Origin: Xylogone sp. PMI_703
Taxonomy: Eukaryota; Ascomycota; Leotiomycetes
Direction of reading: 5' to 3'
NCBI GenBank assembly: GCA_021399445.1
Contig: JAJTUQ010000005.1
Coordinates: 2,604,001 to 2,668,000, forward strand
DNA: 64,000 nucleotides
Shown: piece by piece, positions 33,463 through 46,067 of the stretch
Layout: the number at the start of each line of letters is the position of its first letter
Position numbering within the stretch: the stretch's first letter is position 1
Position numbers and translations under genes: made by a program
The notes under the pieces: model-generated
What the model was told of the DNA's origin: nothing
What the model saw: only the letters and a program-made list of their open reading frames with translations
Databases searched by the model: none

Positions 33463-36400
33463 TTAGCATTCCTCTGAATACTCCATATAAGATAGCGATA
33501 TCTTGACACCATGCTTGGTATGCGCATCGTCCACAGGGATTGATATACTCGTCGCCCTCTTCTCCTCATGACGGGCCCAGACGCAGTTATGGCACTCGAC
33601 TAGCGAGATCGAGCTGGGGATGACATTTTCCTCGTGCCAAAATACGATGGTGTAATGGCTGCCAATGATCTCCTTCAAGTCTCCCTGGTACTTATTCCAG
33701 GGCGACTTGATGATCACTGACCGAGTGATGCGAGGGCGGTTGTTCTCGTAGACATTCTTTGTCGTGATCTGCATTATGACTTGTTTTAGCATGGTTGATC
33801 TTGGATTGTTATAGAGCTGGTGGGCTTACCTGCTCAATGACCACTTTGCAGTAGCGATTGTCGGCCTGCTCATCTCCGTATGCTTGTGTTTTGGAGAAAT
33901 GAGGCTCTGTGGGAGCGCTATCTCTGGAAATACCGTCGTCTAGATACATTTCGTATTGCTGGGGAAAAGTTAGTAAATATATTAATAACGTCCAAACCAT
34001 AAATGTTGGTATCTGTTCAACATCTGATAGACCCGTGCAAATAACTTTTTTGATGAAGAAAAACCAAAAATGACTGAAAGCTTACATTCCGTTTTCCTGG
34101 ATAAACATGGATCGTAACCGGGTTAGGAAGACTATCGAGGCCGTCCTCTAATTTCTGCCCCAGCTCAGGTACACAATCTCGGACTTGAATTTTTGGTATT
34201 ATTGCGCCTACGCGTAGAAATTTAGTAAATTGCTCTGCACGACACTCAAACTTTACAAACCTTCGCGAATATACATCGGGGTAATGTACGGCATATGCTC
34301 TACCGCATCACTGATGTGGCAGTCATATTCTACATGAGTGCCTCCGTCAACCTGGGGTAGGAGACTGTCACCCAAGTCGTCATGGGGACGGAGATTCATG
34401 GGGAACCATTTGTCCGGATAGGGTAGATAGAGCCGACGAGTGCTTCGCTCAGAATGCCGCCATAGAGCTGGTGCAACCAGTAGGTCTCTGCGGACGATAT
34501 ATTGGCTTCTGGTATATCCTTGGTTCTGCGTCTCTAATCAGCAATGGGGGCAAGCGGTATAGGATTGAAGTACGTACATCGCCTGCGAAAAGGGATCGAT
34601 CTTGTTCGTCTGTTATAACCTATACCGAATGTCAGTCACGGCTGTAAGTAATAAGTGCTCTCTACGTTGTTATTATATAACATCAACACAGAACATAGCT
34701 AAATATACTCACCATCGCACGCGCTATTGGTAAGCCATTGATTACATTCTCAAACATAGCATCATAGAGTAATTGCAGCAAGCTATACCGCAATTGGACG
34801 TAATACCGGCACACTGGCAGCACCGATCGGTATATTATCTCTTCCTCAGGTAGCATCTTATCCTTGTTATTTTGATAGTACTTATAGTACTGATATGGCT
34901 CCTGCCACTTAAGTCAGTGGAGAGACAAATGGTAGAATCTCCATACAGCATACCTGGAAGAGCTTCCCTTCCTTCACAACTTTCCCATCTATGACGCTTC
35001 TTTTGGTGTAATGATTGCTATGGAAATGAATTAGCCTGAATCTGACTAATTCAGAATGAACACTCACCGAAACCATGGCAAGAGGCTGTATGCGCAGTAC
35101 CACCGGATTAACAATTCTGGATCGGCATAGTCCTTGTCCGACTCAACAAATCCAAATCCTCCAACATCAGCACCTGCAATGGAGAGACCGGAGAGTCCCA
35201 GTGCCAATACCTGGGCTACCGAGATATCGAGAAACTCCCAAGTAGACCGGTTGTCTCCAGTCCATAATCCGGCGTAGCGGTGCATCCCGGCGAAGCTTCC
35301 TCGGCCGATAATGAAGTTGCGTCTGTATTTCCGCCACTCGAGTTTCTTGTAGACTTTCCCTTTGCAGGTATCGCCGTCGCAGTCATCTTCGCGGTCGCAA
35401 TTCCTCCAGAGATGGTTTAGACCATGGTATGTTGCTTTATGCAGGTTGTAGCTGTATAGGGACCAAATCTCGATCGCTTTCTTTTGGCTGGCTGCATTGG
35501 GATCTCCTGACCATCCATCGGAATCAAGGAGTAGTCGGAATGGGAATCTATAAGACGTAAGTAAGTAAGTATGTCACTATCCATTTCATTTCCATTTTTT
35601 CAAGAGTATTGTGGAAAATGAGATAATAACATACGACTTCATATCTCCGAACTCCTCCGCTATACATGGGGATGTCATATCCTGCCAAACAAATTCAAGA
35701 CCATACTGGAATAGATCTCTGTATTGCTTTCCCCACCACTTACGGACTCTTGTATCATTCAGATTCGGATAAATTCCCGGGTGACCGTTACCATTTCCGT
35801 AGTATACGCCGCCATAGAACGGACCATGCTTGGACTGGTATGTTTTAGGAAAGTCCTGGGGATAATCTGCTTTATATGGCGGACTTTCTGTCGTAGGATC
35901 CTTCATATACGGGTTAGGATCATGGCCATAGCCATACTGTAAGTATCTTTGGGCTTCCGGACCCTTCGCTAGCTCGTACTCATCTCGAATGTCTTTGACA
36001 TAGTATCCTTGGCTATAGAGGCTATTGTAAACTTTGTACTCCTTACCGCGACAGCTGTTGACATAAGGAGTGATATTAGTACCACATTTAACGCCTTTGC
36101 GCCTCAGTTCGCTGAACATCTTATGTGGGTAGGGAAACCGTTTTCTGTCAACAGTGAAGGTGCTGTAATCTTCCTGTATATCAACATCGATGTGCATGCC
36201 ATCAATTGGGAAATTATGCTTCCGGTACTGGTCTACGACTTCCATGACTTCTTCCTGGGTGGTGTAGCCATAGCAGCCTTGATGGTAACCAAGTACATAT
36301 CGCGGCTTAAGCCTTGGCCTGCCAATAAGGGATGTGTAGAGCTGGATGATCTCCTCGAAGTTATCACCAGCCATAAGAATGCACTGAAAGCTATTGAAAC

Positions 36401-37523
36401 GAGTTGCTACACGCAAAGTGGTAGGATCTTTCTGGCCTAGATCCACACAAACATGAGAGTAGTTATCGATGAATGTTGCCACGTGAGATTGATAGCCTGG
36501 ATTGGCATTCACTTCAATCCAGTACGGCTCTGAATGGTAGAGCGGTTCACGGTCGTCGTACGGCCCGAGCCCATACACATTGGAGTAATGTATATTGTCG
36601 AAGTCTTTTCATAGTTAGCTTCGATTTACTCCTACCCAGACACAAACAGCGAAGCTGGTGGAAATCTCTAATCGAAATCTTCGAGCTTACTAAAGTAGTT
36701 CATGTAGGTATCCTTCTTAAAGAGATGTTTGCCTCCCTGTTCTCCAAAACCCATGTAGTTGGCAGTCACCGATTTGTCCACTGACAGAATTGTAGCCTTT
36801 TCAAACACCTGAAGGCCGGACTCCTTGGTCTTCCAGATGACAGCCTTTTGGATTCCCTGAGTGGATTCCATGTCTAGGTCACTATGATGCGTCTGGGCTC
36901 TAGGAAGGCTATCTGCTGGCGGCAAACTCTTCAGCAAGCGCACAGCCGTCATCTTGAACGGGTCGCGCTGGATCCAGATCTGGACAACGATCTCTCGCGG
37001 CTCATACTTGACCGACTGGAGTATAAAATACTGAGGATCCTCAATAAATTCTACTCCCCATCGGACATGTTCAATGGCATCCAGCGTCTCGACCAAATCC
37101 GTAAGCGTGTCCTGCACAATGGTACGCCTGTAAATCTGATCAGTTACAACTTGCACTTCTCACTGTGTACTGTACTCTTCCTGTACTTGTATCACGGGCC
37201 ATTTCAAAAACGACTTGCAGGATTACCAACGTATTATAATCACTAAACATGCCAGGAGACGTGAATTGCGGATCAAACTGGATCCGCCAGACTTTCGGAC
37301 GCATGAATTGCAGTAGAAAATAGGACCTGCCATTCAATCGGAATATTCTACCATAATTGGACACAGGATTCCATTTGTTGTCCAGCAACTGGTCCTTCTC
37401 ATTGTAGGAGACTCTCCGCGGCCGGTAGGCCGGAGGATCGGTCTCATCAAGATCCCGGAAGAAGTCATCGGCGGTCTTGAAGATGTAGGGATCCTGCTTC
37501 TTGATATCCTCTGGGCTACTCAT
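33463..37523 (-). CDS. Alpha-1,4-glucan lyase (GH31 family)
   Basis: Cleaves alpha-1,4-glucans (starch, glycogen) from the non-reducing end by elimination, giving 1,5-anhydro-D-fructose. Eleven exons fit: 37523-37231, 37127-36691, 36604-35635, 35547-35068, 35017-34954, 34901-34713, 34619-34578, 34525-34261, 34207-34086, 33958-33830 and 33768-33463. They total 3297 nt, 1098 aa, the usual length of the red-algal and Pezizales lyases. Lyase-like blocks: YGLGPYDDREPLYHSEPYW, RFNSFQCI, HQGCYGYTTQEE, DGMHIDVDIQEDYSTF, and FVWQDMT with the catalytic Asp. Then GLWTGDNRSTWEF (second Asp), GADVGGF, LLIRWYC, LLPWFRNHY, MYIREG and YLDDGISRDSAP near the end. No signal peptide, so probably cytosolic. The first intron uses GTTGGT. 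No frameshift or stop seen. A plain alpha-glucosidase is less likely because the blocks follow the lyases, but activity should be tested. Confidence 0.88.
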
Positions 37524-38867
37524 GACTTCGAGTAGTCACCGCTGTGTGCCTCACGAACTGAGACAAAAACTACCAAATTCGATTGAATCTGTGATCAACA
37601 GAACCAGCCAAAAGTCGAAATTTCCATCATGTCGACAACACCGCCCCAATGCATGATGCGTCGCACTGACCCGACTCAAATGAGGTTCCACTAAGCGGTG
37701 AAGAGCAAATGAATGGCCATTGAAGACCCAAGAATGCGCTTTGTGCTTTGTGCGCCACATCTTGGGTGGATTCAGGGGTTGATTCGTGTTGCTTGGCAGT
37801 CTAGACAACAGTACGCTAAGTAAATAGGGGTCTTCAGGGTCCTCCAAACGGTGAAGGGAGACGGCCTTGACCAATTAATAAGCGGACAGCACAACCTCCG
37901 TGGTTCCGACCTTTTGTTTCGACTGTTCCGAGCTAGCTGAAGTCGGAAAACGCGATGAGAGTGGAAGTGTACGATGCTGCGAAGCGGGATTAGTGTGAAA
38001 TCGTTTCTTATTGGGATGATTCATTGTGAGATCTCAATGGAAGGTATCGAGATATTTCGAAGAGAATACGGCGAGTTGGCTCTGGTACACTGTTGTAATA
38101 ACATTATTCTCGACTTCCATTTGAGTATGACGAAGATCATCCATTGCGGTGGTGGGGAGTGATTCTAGAATTCATAACCGGATCCATACCTGTTTGATCT
38201 GTATCTAGAAGCCTGCAATGAGTATAAAAATAATACTTATTTCCTTAGTTTCTCTGAAGAATTTGACAGTCAGAAAGCTAGGAGGTTTTGAGCAAATCAG
38301 TCGCGACGCCCCACTTTCAATTATGTCGCTGGCGAGGAGAACTTTGAACTGAGATTTGAGGCATTGATCCATCCATATCATCGCAGTGAGTACGGGAGGC
38401 AGAGATTCTTGCTATGAAGCTCCCCAGGTCTCTCAAACACCCCAGCAAGTGACCCAGGCAGTCCACAGTGGTTCGACAGTTCGCAAGGAACAGTTGTCTT
38501 TAAAACCAAGTAATAATAAAGTGATTCCGGTTTGCGACAAAGTTTGAGCCAAGAATTGAGAATTCATCTCCGAGTCTAACTCCTAATAGAAAGAGCCGCG
38601 GCACTACAGCGACGAAGAACGGCTGTTTGATGGGAAGTCGCTCGTCCCGCGTGAATAACCTTATCCTACCCTTAGATCGTCTTATACGCGGGGTAAGATG
38701 ATGGAGTCCAGGTGCTGAGCTGAAATAGACGTCTTCTAGAACAGTTAGTATCCTTGTTGCTTCCTCTGCCATTTATATGTGGATGGGTAAGTCGTGAAGA
38801 TTTGTCTCGTACCAATTGTAGGCCTCTCTCTTCATTTGTTTATTTATATCTCCATTTAGCAATAGTA
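37524..38867. other. Intergenic region between divergent genes
   Basis: About 1.3 kb containing the promoters of the glucan lyase (left) and carboxylesterase (right). Short frames at 37551-37874 and 38500-38772 (both minus) have no family likeness. Confidence 0.4.
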
Positions 38868-40748
38868 ATGGCAATTATATCTAGGATCACTGTGGTTCTA
38901 TCTGCCATTTGGGCGGTTAATGCTACTCACTTCCTTCCAGTGGTGTCTTTGGCCTCAGGCGTAGTGATAGGGACTACAACCTCTGTACCATCGGCAATAG
39001 CTACCGTGAACCAATTCCTAGGCGTCCCATTCGCGGCACCCCCAGAAAGATTCTCGCCTCCTTCAAAGCCACGTAGATGGAAGAAACCACTAGATGCGTC
39101 TTCCAGGAGTCCAGCTTGCATACAGCAAATCAACTGTGAGTATATACATATACCATCCTTGCGGGCCTAGGTATAGACTGACCTCATCCACTCCAGACCC
39201 AGAATCGAGGAGGAATTTCACCAACATTGTTTTCAATAATCCCGTTCCCCAAGAAAGTGAAGACTGCTTATACCTCAACATCTTCGCTCCATCTACTGCT
39301 CCTCCTCCTGGTGGATATGCAGTGCTTTTCTGGATCTACGGAGGAAGTCTTCAATTTGGCAACGCGGGGCAACCCTTATACGACGGCTCATATTTTGCCG
39401 CTTTCGAGGACGTAATTGTTGTTGCCGCTAATTATCGGACAAATGGTTTGCTGCTATAGAAAAGAAAAGAAAAAAAAGTAAACATGTACTGAAACGTAAA
39501 CTAGTGTTCGGGTTTCCAAGCTCCCCAAAGATTCCACTCGCCCACAGAAACCTGGGTTTCCTCGATCAGCGATGTGCGTTGGAATGGGTAAGGGATAACA
39601 TAAAATCTTTTGGAGGCAATCCTGCGAAGGTCACCATCTTTGGAGAATCTGCTGGAGCAACTTCTATCGACGCTCTAGTGACCTCTTGGGCTCATAACCC
39701 TCCATTCCGCGCTGCTATCCTTGAAAGTGGGCAGTCCACACTACCAATAGTCTCTGCTGTTGGGATTAATAGCACAGAAAGCTGGATCAAGCTTACTGCA
39801 GCCTTGAACTGCACTCATGCACGATCGAGTCTAAGCTGTGTCAAAGCCGCAAATGTTTCGACAATTCAGAGCATTCTTGAGCACACCCCTTTAGTATTTC
39901 GGCCCGCCATTGATGGCTTTACTGTTATTCACAATGCGACTGCTGCGCGTGCAGCCCACAATGTGGCCGATATATTGCTCATGGCTGGGACTAACGGTCA
40001 AGAGGGTAGAGCGTTCGTATATGGACAAACTAACCTGACTGCTTTCCTACTATCGCTGCCTGGAATGACTTCGTCTCTGCAAGCAGCCATCACGAAGGCG
40101 TACCCACCGGGTGACTTTGGGACGACTAATGACTTTGAAATTATTGCGCAGATATACACAGATCTAGTAGTTGCATGCGTGAGTCAACAACTTCCCCTCA
40201 CAATATGATCCAAAGTCGCTCTGACAACTCACTTGCGTCAGCCTGAAGCCAGTGTGGTCAGTCAAAGTGCCGCGGCAGGCTATTCAACCTGGAGGTAAGA
40301 ATACATCCTGAACCTAGGGGAAGACAAGGAGGAAGACACCCAATCCGTACAACAGATACCTTAATACTAAGTAAATTTCACCTGTCTTCATAGGTATTAC
40401 TACAATGCAACATTTCCCAACCAACAGGTCCTCCCAGACCTCGGAGCCTACCACTTCTCGGAGATCGCCCAAGTCTTCTCCACATATCCAGCAAATTTCA
40501 CAGCACAGCAGTTTGCACTAAGCAACTATATGCGCGGAGCCTGGGCACGTTTTGCCAAAAATCCTCGAGCCGGGCCAGGATGGAATGCCATAGGTACTTT
40601 TGGTGGCGTTGATCTAGGGGTATTGGGTGCCAATGGGTCAAGTGGTGTCCAGGTAATCAAGCCGGAAGTTATTGATGTAAATTGTCACATATTCGCTCCG
40701 ATCTATGAAGCTGCAAGTACTGCACTTAGGGCTCAGGGATCACTCTAA
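38868..40748 (+). CDS. Secreted type-B carboxylesterase/lipase
   Basis: Alpha/beta-hydrolase of the carboxylesterase B (cholinesterase-like) family. Exons 38868-39135, 39197-39445, 39505-40178, 40242-40294 and 40394-40748, 532 aa. It starts with a signal peptide (MAIISRITVVLSAIWAVNA). Then NQFLGVPFAAPPERF, SEDCLYLNIFAP, LFWIYGG (oxyanion region), NLGFLDQRCALEWV, FGGNPAKVTIFGESAGA with the nucleophile Ser, and late ARFAKNPRAGPGW. Frequent NxS/T sequons fit secretion. The usual His of the triad should lie near the C-terminus (possibly the His in DVNCHIF). Substrate unknown; close types act on triglycerides, feruloyl or other esters. Confidence 0.88.
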
Positions 40749-41666
40749 TGTCTCACATGATTTTTATTGTCCGGATTAACTGAATATCCCTTGAATTTAG
40801 CAATCCTTGTTCCTAGCCCAGGCTGCGTGAGTTAGGCACGCTGAAGTACTACAAATATGTGGAACTTTCTCGCCACAGAGATAAGCATTGGCTATAATTT
40901 TAGCAATGCTTTTGTTTCTATAGGTAACAAATCAGGTTATACTCTCTGAAACTTTCACGGTACAATGTCAAATGTGAAGGGTTAATGACACACGCTACAT
41001 GTTAACTGTTTGTGGATCTAGGTCAGCGTGTACACTGTTCTAAGATTAGTTTTGTGTAGGATAGCATACTCTCGCCATGGTCCACTCGGAAGGTTACTAC
41101 GATCAATATGTGGGTCACAATCGGCTGGTGTCGAAAGGTATAAATCCGCCAGCCACGAAATCCTCATTCCATGTGCAGAAAGAAGGAATCCTTTCAATGG
41201 GGTGCCACTGGTATTCCCCTATCAGGAACTGGGTTCTTCCATAATAGCCGCTAAGATGCTAACTGAGCAATATTTAACGAGGTTTGAGGTTTATTCACTT
41301 ATCATTGTTATTAGTGAATATCGTCAACACCTAGCGCGCTGCTGCGGCTAACGTCCCAGCAGAAAATAGCTATGCTAGGGGGCATGTGTGTATTCTAAGC
41401 GCCATGCCCTCTTCAACAAAGGGCGTGTTGTAGGATCGTGCGGCCCTAGGCTCCTGCCGATCTCTTTATTTCTTTGTCTCTTTGTTTCTTTGTTTTATTG
41501 TTTCTTTGTGTATATATAGTTCTTTCTTATAGCTTCACTTCTCTCTGCAGTCCATCAACATGGCCACATCTTGCTTCCTCCTGCAATACGTTATTTCCTT
41601 TTACGGCTAACACGCCCTATCCCCAAAGCCATACACAACTGTTACTTCATCCTTTTCTCCCGGTTC
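40749..41666. other. Intergenic region
   Basis: About 900 bp. A T-rich tract with repeated TTTCTTTG lies at about 41466-41512. The frame at 41028-41351 is not convincing. Confidence 0.4.
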
Positions 41667-43500
41667 ATGATGGCTACCATTTTGATCGACATACGTCAAA
41701 TCCACTTTTGCTCCCGGATATCGTCCGAATGGTCATTGACAATGTTCATATGGTACCGGATCTTTTGAATTGTGCCTGTGTGAACAGCACGTGGAGCTTG
41801 ATAGCTTTGAAGAAGCTCTACAAAGGCTCCCTACACGACATGCAGTCCCGCACCCCTGACATTGGATCCCTTAATTGCCTCTTTGTTGCATCACGAGAGC
41901 GATTCGGACGAAATATGAGCTTTGTAAAACTTCTCCTCCTCCCCCCAGAGAAACCAGGGGTTGATGATGTACAATTCGAAAATAATAGGCTTTATTGTAT
42001 CGAGAAGTGTCGCGCGATGCGCCATCATCAATCTGCCGAGCTTCTTCTGCGGCCGCAAGGGGAAGGTCTTGCAAGCATCACAATCCCTTTTGAGATCGAT
42101 GGTCAAGATTGGTCACTCATTTCTGACCTCCTTCTCCCACGAACGGTTGGGTTTTTGGCTATTGATTGCCGCTATGTCCGGCTTTTGATGGATCGCCCCA
42201 TTCCCCTTCACGGACCAATTGGTCTTAATGTAAGTCTCATCCGCTCCGTGGTTGTCGCCTTCTCAAAAGCTGTCTCTGATCTCAATAGGATAAGTTCTCA
42301 AACCTCAAAGCTCTCACAATATACGAATCCGAAGATACTAGAGATATTGATGAGCTCTGTAATTTGATTGATAGTTGTGATTTGCGATTTTTTCACCTTG
42401 AAGAAATAAGTAACAGTCGCGGCCCACCCCACGAAGACCTCGTGGAGCTCCTGTGGTGCCTCCGACAACAAAGAAATCTTGAGGCATTGGCGCTGAGCAT
42501 CCTCGAATGTGCCCCCTCTTAGAATCAAGGGAGTTGATAAGCGAGGAACAGGGAGTTCTATGGTCGAGGCTGAAGACGTTGCACCTTGGGGTTGCGGATC
42601 GACATTGGCTAGAGCAAATTCCCAAATTCAGCAAGCTTCAAGTCCTTGCCCTGCAAAAGTTCGTGCCCGGGACCTCTATTATCAGCCGAAACTTCATCAA
42701 AGAGATTGCGAAATGCCGACACCTACGGGCTATTGATGTCGATTTCCATGAGCGGGATTATGTAGTAGAGCTCCTTGATATCGCCCGTAGCTGCCCCCTC
42801 TTACAAAAGTTTACCTTGAGGTATCTGGGTTCTGGAGGGGAACCAGAACTCACAGAAGAACTATGCATAGGTCTGTTGCATTCTCTGCCTCAACTGGAGT
42901 AGTTTCAGGTTCAGAATCGGCAGTGCCAGATTTCTGGACTTGGCACGTCGCTGCCCACGACTAACCGTTCTTTCACTGCCTAAGGCTCGATTGCGTCTCT
43001 CTTTCACGATGTTGACGAAAGCTTGTCCTTTCTGGCAGTTGGAGAACATGCAGTTCTCGCAGATATCCTCAGAGTATCCACGACGCTTGATGCAAGAGGA
43101 TAAAATCCGAGCTATTGCAACGGAGTGGCGCAGAACGTTCCCAAAGCTTCAAGGAACGCCATGCCCTGAAGATTTCTGGTCTTTGTACTTGCAGGAAAAT
43201 GATCTCTACGACGGATCCGGACACAGGCCCAATTTGATTGCTGATGAAGAGATGTCACCAAGTGAGCCGGGGCTTGACTTTGGCGACGCCGAGGGTGACT
43301 CGTTTCTTTCGCGGCTGGAGCTGTGGAAGGTACTTGGCTACAAAAAAGACAGGGCAATCCACGATAAGATCCAAAATATGTGGCAGAAGAATCTGGAAAT
43401 CGAGACAGTTGGCTGGCCTGTAGTGCCTTTCGTAGCGTTTTCCGACCCAGACAAGCACTCCACAACCGCTAGATGCCGATACTGGAAACAGGGGGTGTAG
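41667..43500 (+). pseudogene. F-box / leucine-rich-repeat-like gene, frameshifted
   Basis: Substrate-receptor type F-box protein of a large fungal family (SCF ubiquitin ligases). The F-box block reads LLPDIVRMVIDNV, VPDLLNCACVNSTW and IALKKLYKG, then RPQGEGLASITIPFEI. Intron 42230-42288 (GTAAGT to CAATAG) joins GLN to DKFSNLKALTIYES. The frame then breaks near 42513 after LECAPS, continues in another frame with RLKTLHLGVADRHWLEQ and LLDIARSCPLLQKF, stops at 42900-42902, and resumes in a third frame with RFLDLARRCPRLTVL through IATEWRRTFPKLQG to WPVVPFVAFSDPDKHST. The likely ATG pair at 41667/41670 is also out of frame with the F-box. At least three frame changes make it a pseudogene. Confidence 0.72.
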
Positions 43501-44169
43501 TCTGTGTGCCTAGCACTAATTTACCATAGCAGTTTGATAGGAGCTGTGTATTGCAGAGTTGCAGTAGCCGTAGTAGACCAGGATGCGGAGATTGGAGAAT
43601 GGTGAGGCGTTATTCTAGTACTGGTGACTACAATTTAACAATTTTCACATATTAGCTTTATTTCTGCCACTGTATCCTTCCAGTTGTCTTCTACAGCTAC
43701 CATACGTAAAGTAATAAGACAGGGATATAAGTAGCCGCTGCCGTCTAAACCTCCGCTAGCCTAGCACTCGCAATTAATCCGCTTTCTAACCTAACTTGTG
43801 TTCAGCTTTCGTACCGCAGAAGAAGACTCATCTAGACTGGTGTTAAGACTGTCAAAGCAGGGACCCTGTAACATTTCACCAGAGGAGCGAGAACGAATAT
43901 TTTAATAGATTCAAACGATGGCTGCTCGCGTTTCTAATAGACACTGATTTTCTTCATGCCAGGATGGGCGCGTGATAATCATCTTTCTTATCGGAGCATT
44001 TTCCCCAATCACATCTGCCCTCTCCCACTCTTGATATATGCTTTCTTATCTTGATAAATGACGCTTTGATAAGACAAAATCATCTAAAACCAACATTTAT
44101 AGAATTAGCAACCTCAACACTCTCTTCATAAACCTTGTCCTAAGTTGTAGAGCTATCACTTACCACAAC
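43501..44169. other. Intergenic region
   Basis: Promoter side of the first isochorismatase-like gene. No CCG-N4-CGG site found here, unlike the other promoters of the cluster. Confidence 0.4.
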
Positions 44170-45236
44170 ATGGCGGCTTCTGCGCCTATTGTGTTCGGTC
44201 CGGAAGATCAGCAATGGCAGTACACCCAGTCTACCAAGAATTATGACATCTCCTATGGATCAGCCAGGAAAATGACTATCGCAACGAGCGAAGGTTCAAT
44301 AGGCACATCGTTCACAGTTGATCCTGCATCATCTGCGTTGGTGATAGTTGATATGCAGAACTTCTTCCTTGATGCGCAGTGCATGGACCATCCGAATGGA
44401 TTGAAGGCAATCGAGCCGACAATTGCGTTAATCGAGAAGTGTAGGAAGGTTGGGATTCAGGTACAATGCCTTGATTTTTGTTTAAATTGGTTATTTGATT
44501 TCACCTAGAATTGTGTTTTTGCCATGTAGCTCTACTTCAAATTATGGAAACATGATCTACGAAATCTAATAATTTAACTGAGGGAAAGGTTATAGTGCTG
44601 ACTCTTAATAATGTAATAGGTAGTCTGGCTAAACTGGGGTCTTACAGACGCTGATATGTCCGTCATGCCGGCGGGTGTCCAACGTGGTTTCCTTCGTGAC
44701 ATAATCCAGTCCACACCTCTCTCAGCCCCTCGGAGGCCCTACTCAGGCCTGGGATCAGACTTAGGTGGCTCCAAGGGGAGGGTTCTCTTCGCCAGTTCAT
44801 GGAATGCGGATATCTATCCAGCACTGAAAGCTTATGTCCAAGAGGATGATGTGCATTGTGCAAAAAACCGAATGAGTGGGCTATGGACTCCGGAGCAACC
44901 GCTCTGGAAGGAAATGAAAGCGAGGGAAAAGACAACGCTATTCTTCACGGGGGTGAATACAGACCAGTGTGTGCTAGGGACACTGGTGGATGGGTATAAC
45001 GCTGGATGGAATTGTGTGCTAGTTGATGACTGCTGTGGGACGCCGACACCAGGTGGAAGAGACGTTACAGTTTGGAATGTTTCGGTACGACACGCACTTT
45101 CTTTCGTTTGTTTAGAATATTTCCCCATTAGTTTAGTTTGGTCTACTTCGAGTGTTTGCTAATTATTTGGTTTTCATAGCGGTCATTTGGGTTTGTGACC
45201 AAGACTGCAAATATCGTTGCGGCACAGAGCTTATAA
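44170..45236 (+). CDS. Isochorismatase-like cysteine hydrolase 1
   Basis: Cysteine hydrolase superfamily (nicotinamidase, N-carbamoyl amidases, isochorismatase). Exons 44170-44460, 44620-45084 and 45180-45236, 270 aa. The catalytic triad is visible: Asp in VIVDMQNFFL, Lys in HCAKNRMSGLW, Cys in NTDQCVLGTL after FFTGV. Other typical blocks are VVWLNWGLT, VLVDDCCGTPTPGG and a TKTANIVAA tail. Introns are both phase 0 (GTACAA and GTACGA donors). No signal peptide, so cytosolic. It lies next to a zinc-cluster regulator, a second cysteine hydrolase and an exporter, which suggests amide or carbamoyl breakdown or detoxification. Substrate not known. Confidence 0.9.
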
Positions 45237-46067
45237 GTAGCCAGACTTCAAGTGAACTAGGAAAGGAATATATAGACATCCTGCGGACTATAGTGCTCGG
45301 AGATTATACTTATTTGCAGAGGGTATATTGTTCATCAACAGGGTACATAGGTCGAACTAGGACTGTTAGGCTCATTTGTCGCTTCTCAGAGCTAGACTCC
45401 AAATACAGGTGAGGTCTCTAGACGCATCTGATGAGTCAATTGATTCAGTTAACTTAGTTGGTATATATTGCGTTTGCTGTGCCCGTCTGTTCTAAGATGT
45501 AAATAACTATTAAAGGGGCCAGATTTGAGTCTATTTGAAATTGCCGATATCGGCACTGCACAGTTACACGAATTAGAGCTGAGCTACAAAACAAATTGCC
45601 CCTGTATACTTATTCTCATAATGAATTGAGTTAGTAGTAGTTTTGAGATTATCTTGATCATAGCTCGACTGCTGAAGGTGTAGTGTCGCAATCGTTTTTT
45701 GTGAGGATTGAAAGACGGTGCGCCTTAAATCGTGGTCGCTGCCGGTATCGGCTAGCTCACATGTATGCTATGCACTAGACGAAGAACATGTTCATCTGGC
45801 AAAAAGAATGATATTCTTGTGCGCTGTTTTGTTCTAAGCTACTTCTGTATCTACCAGTTCATCGCAAAGTGTTATTTGACTGATTAATGGGTTAGCTGTT
45901 CGAGCAGGTCAAAGCAGGTCTTCTTGACCCTAATCTCGTCAACCTCGCTAAATCCGGCAACAAGTGCTGCATCGGAAGCATTCTCTCCTCGTGTACCTTT
46001 CATTCGTCCTTCGCGCCACTATACTGCATCTATCCAACTGAATATACTCACTTTAACTGGTATAGAA
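45237..46067. promoter_or_regulatory. Upstream region of the Leu3-like regulator, with two CCG-N4-CGG sites
   Basis: About 830 bp. CCGATATCGG at 45544-45553 and CCGGTATCGG at 45742-45751 are everted CGG triplets with a 4-bp gap, as bound by Leu3-type zinc-cluster proteins. They lie 520 and 320 bp before the ATG of the regulator, so autoregulation is possible. Confidence 0.45.

Noticed and set aside
33463..37523. Alpha-glucosidase or alpha-xylosidase annotation for the GH31 gene
   Set aside because: The blocks follow the glucan lyases from end to end, including the YLDDGISRDSAP tail; plain glucosidases lack it.
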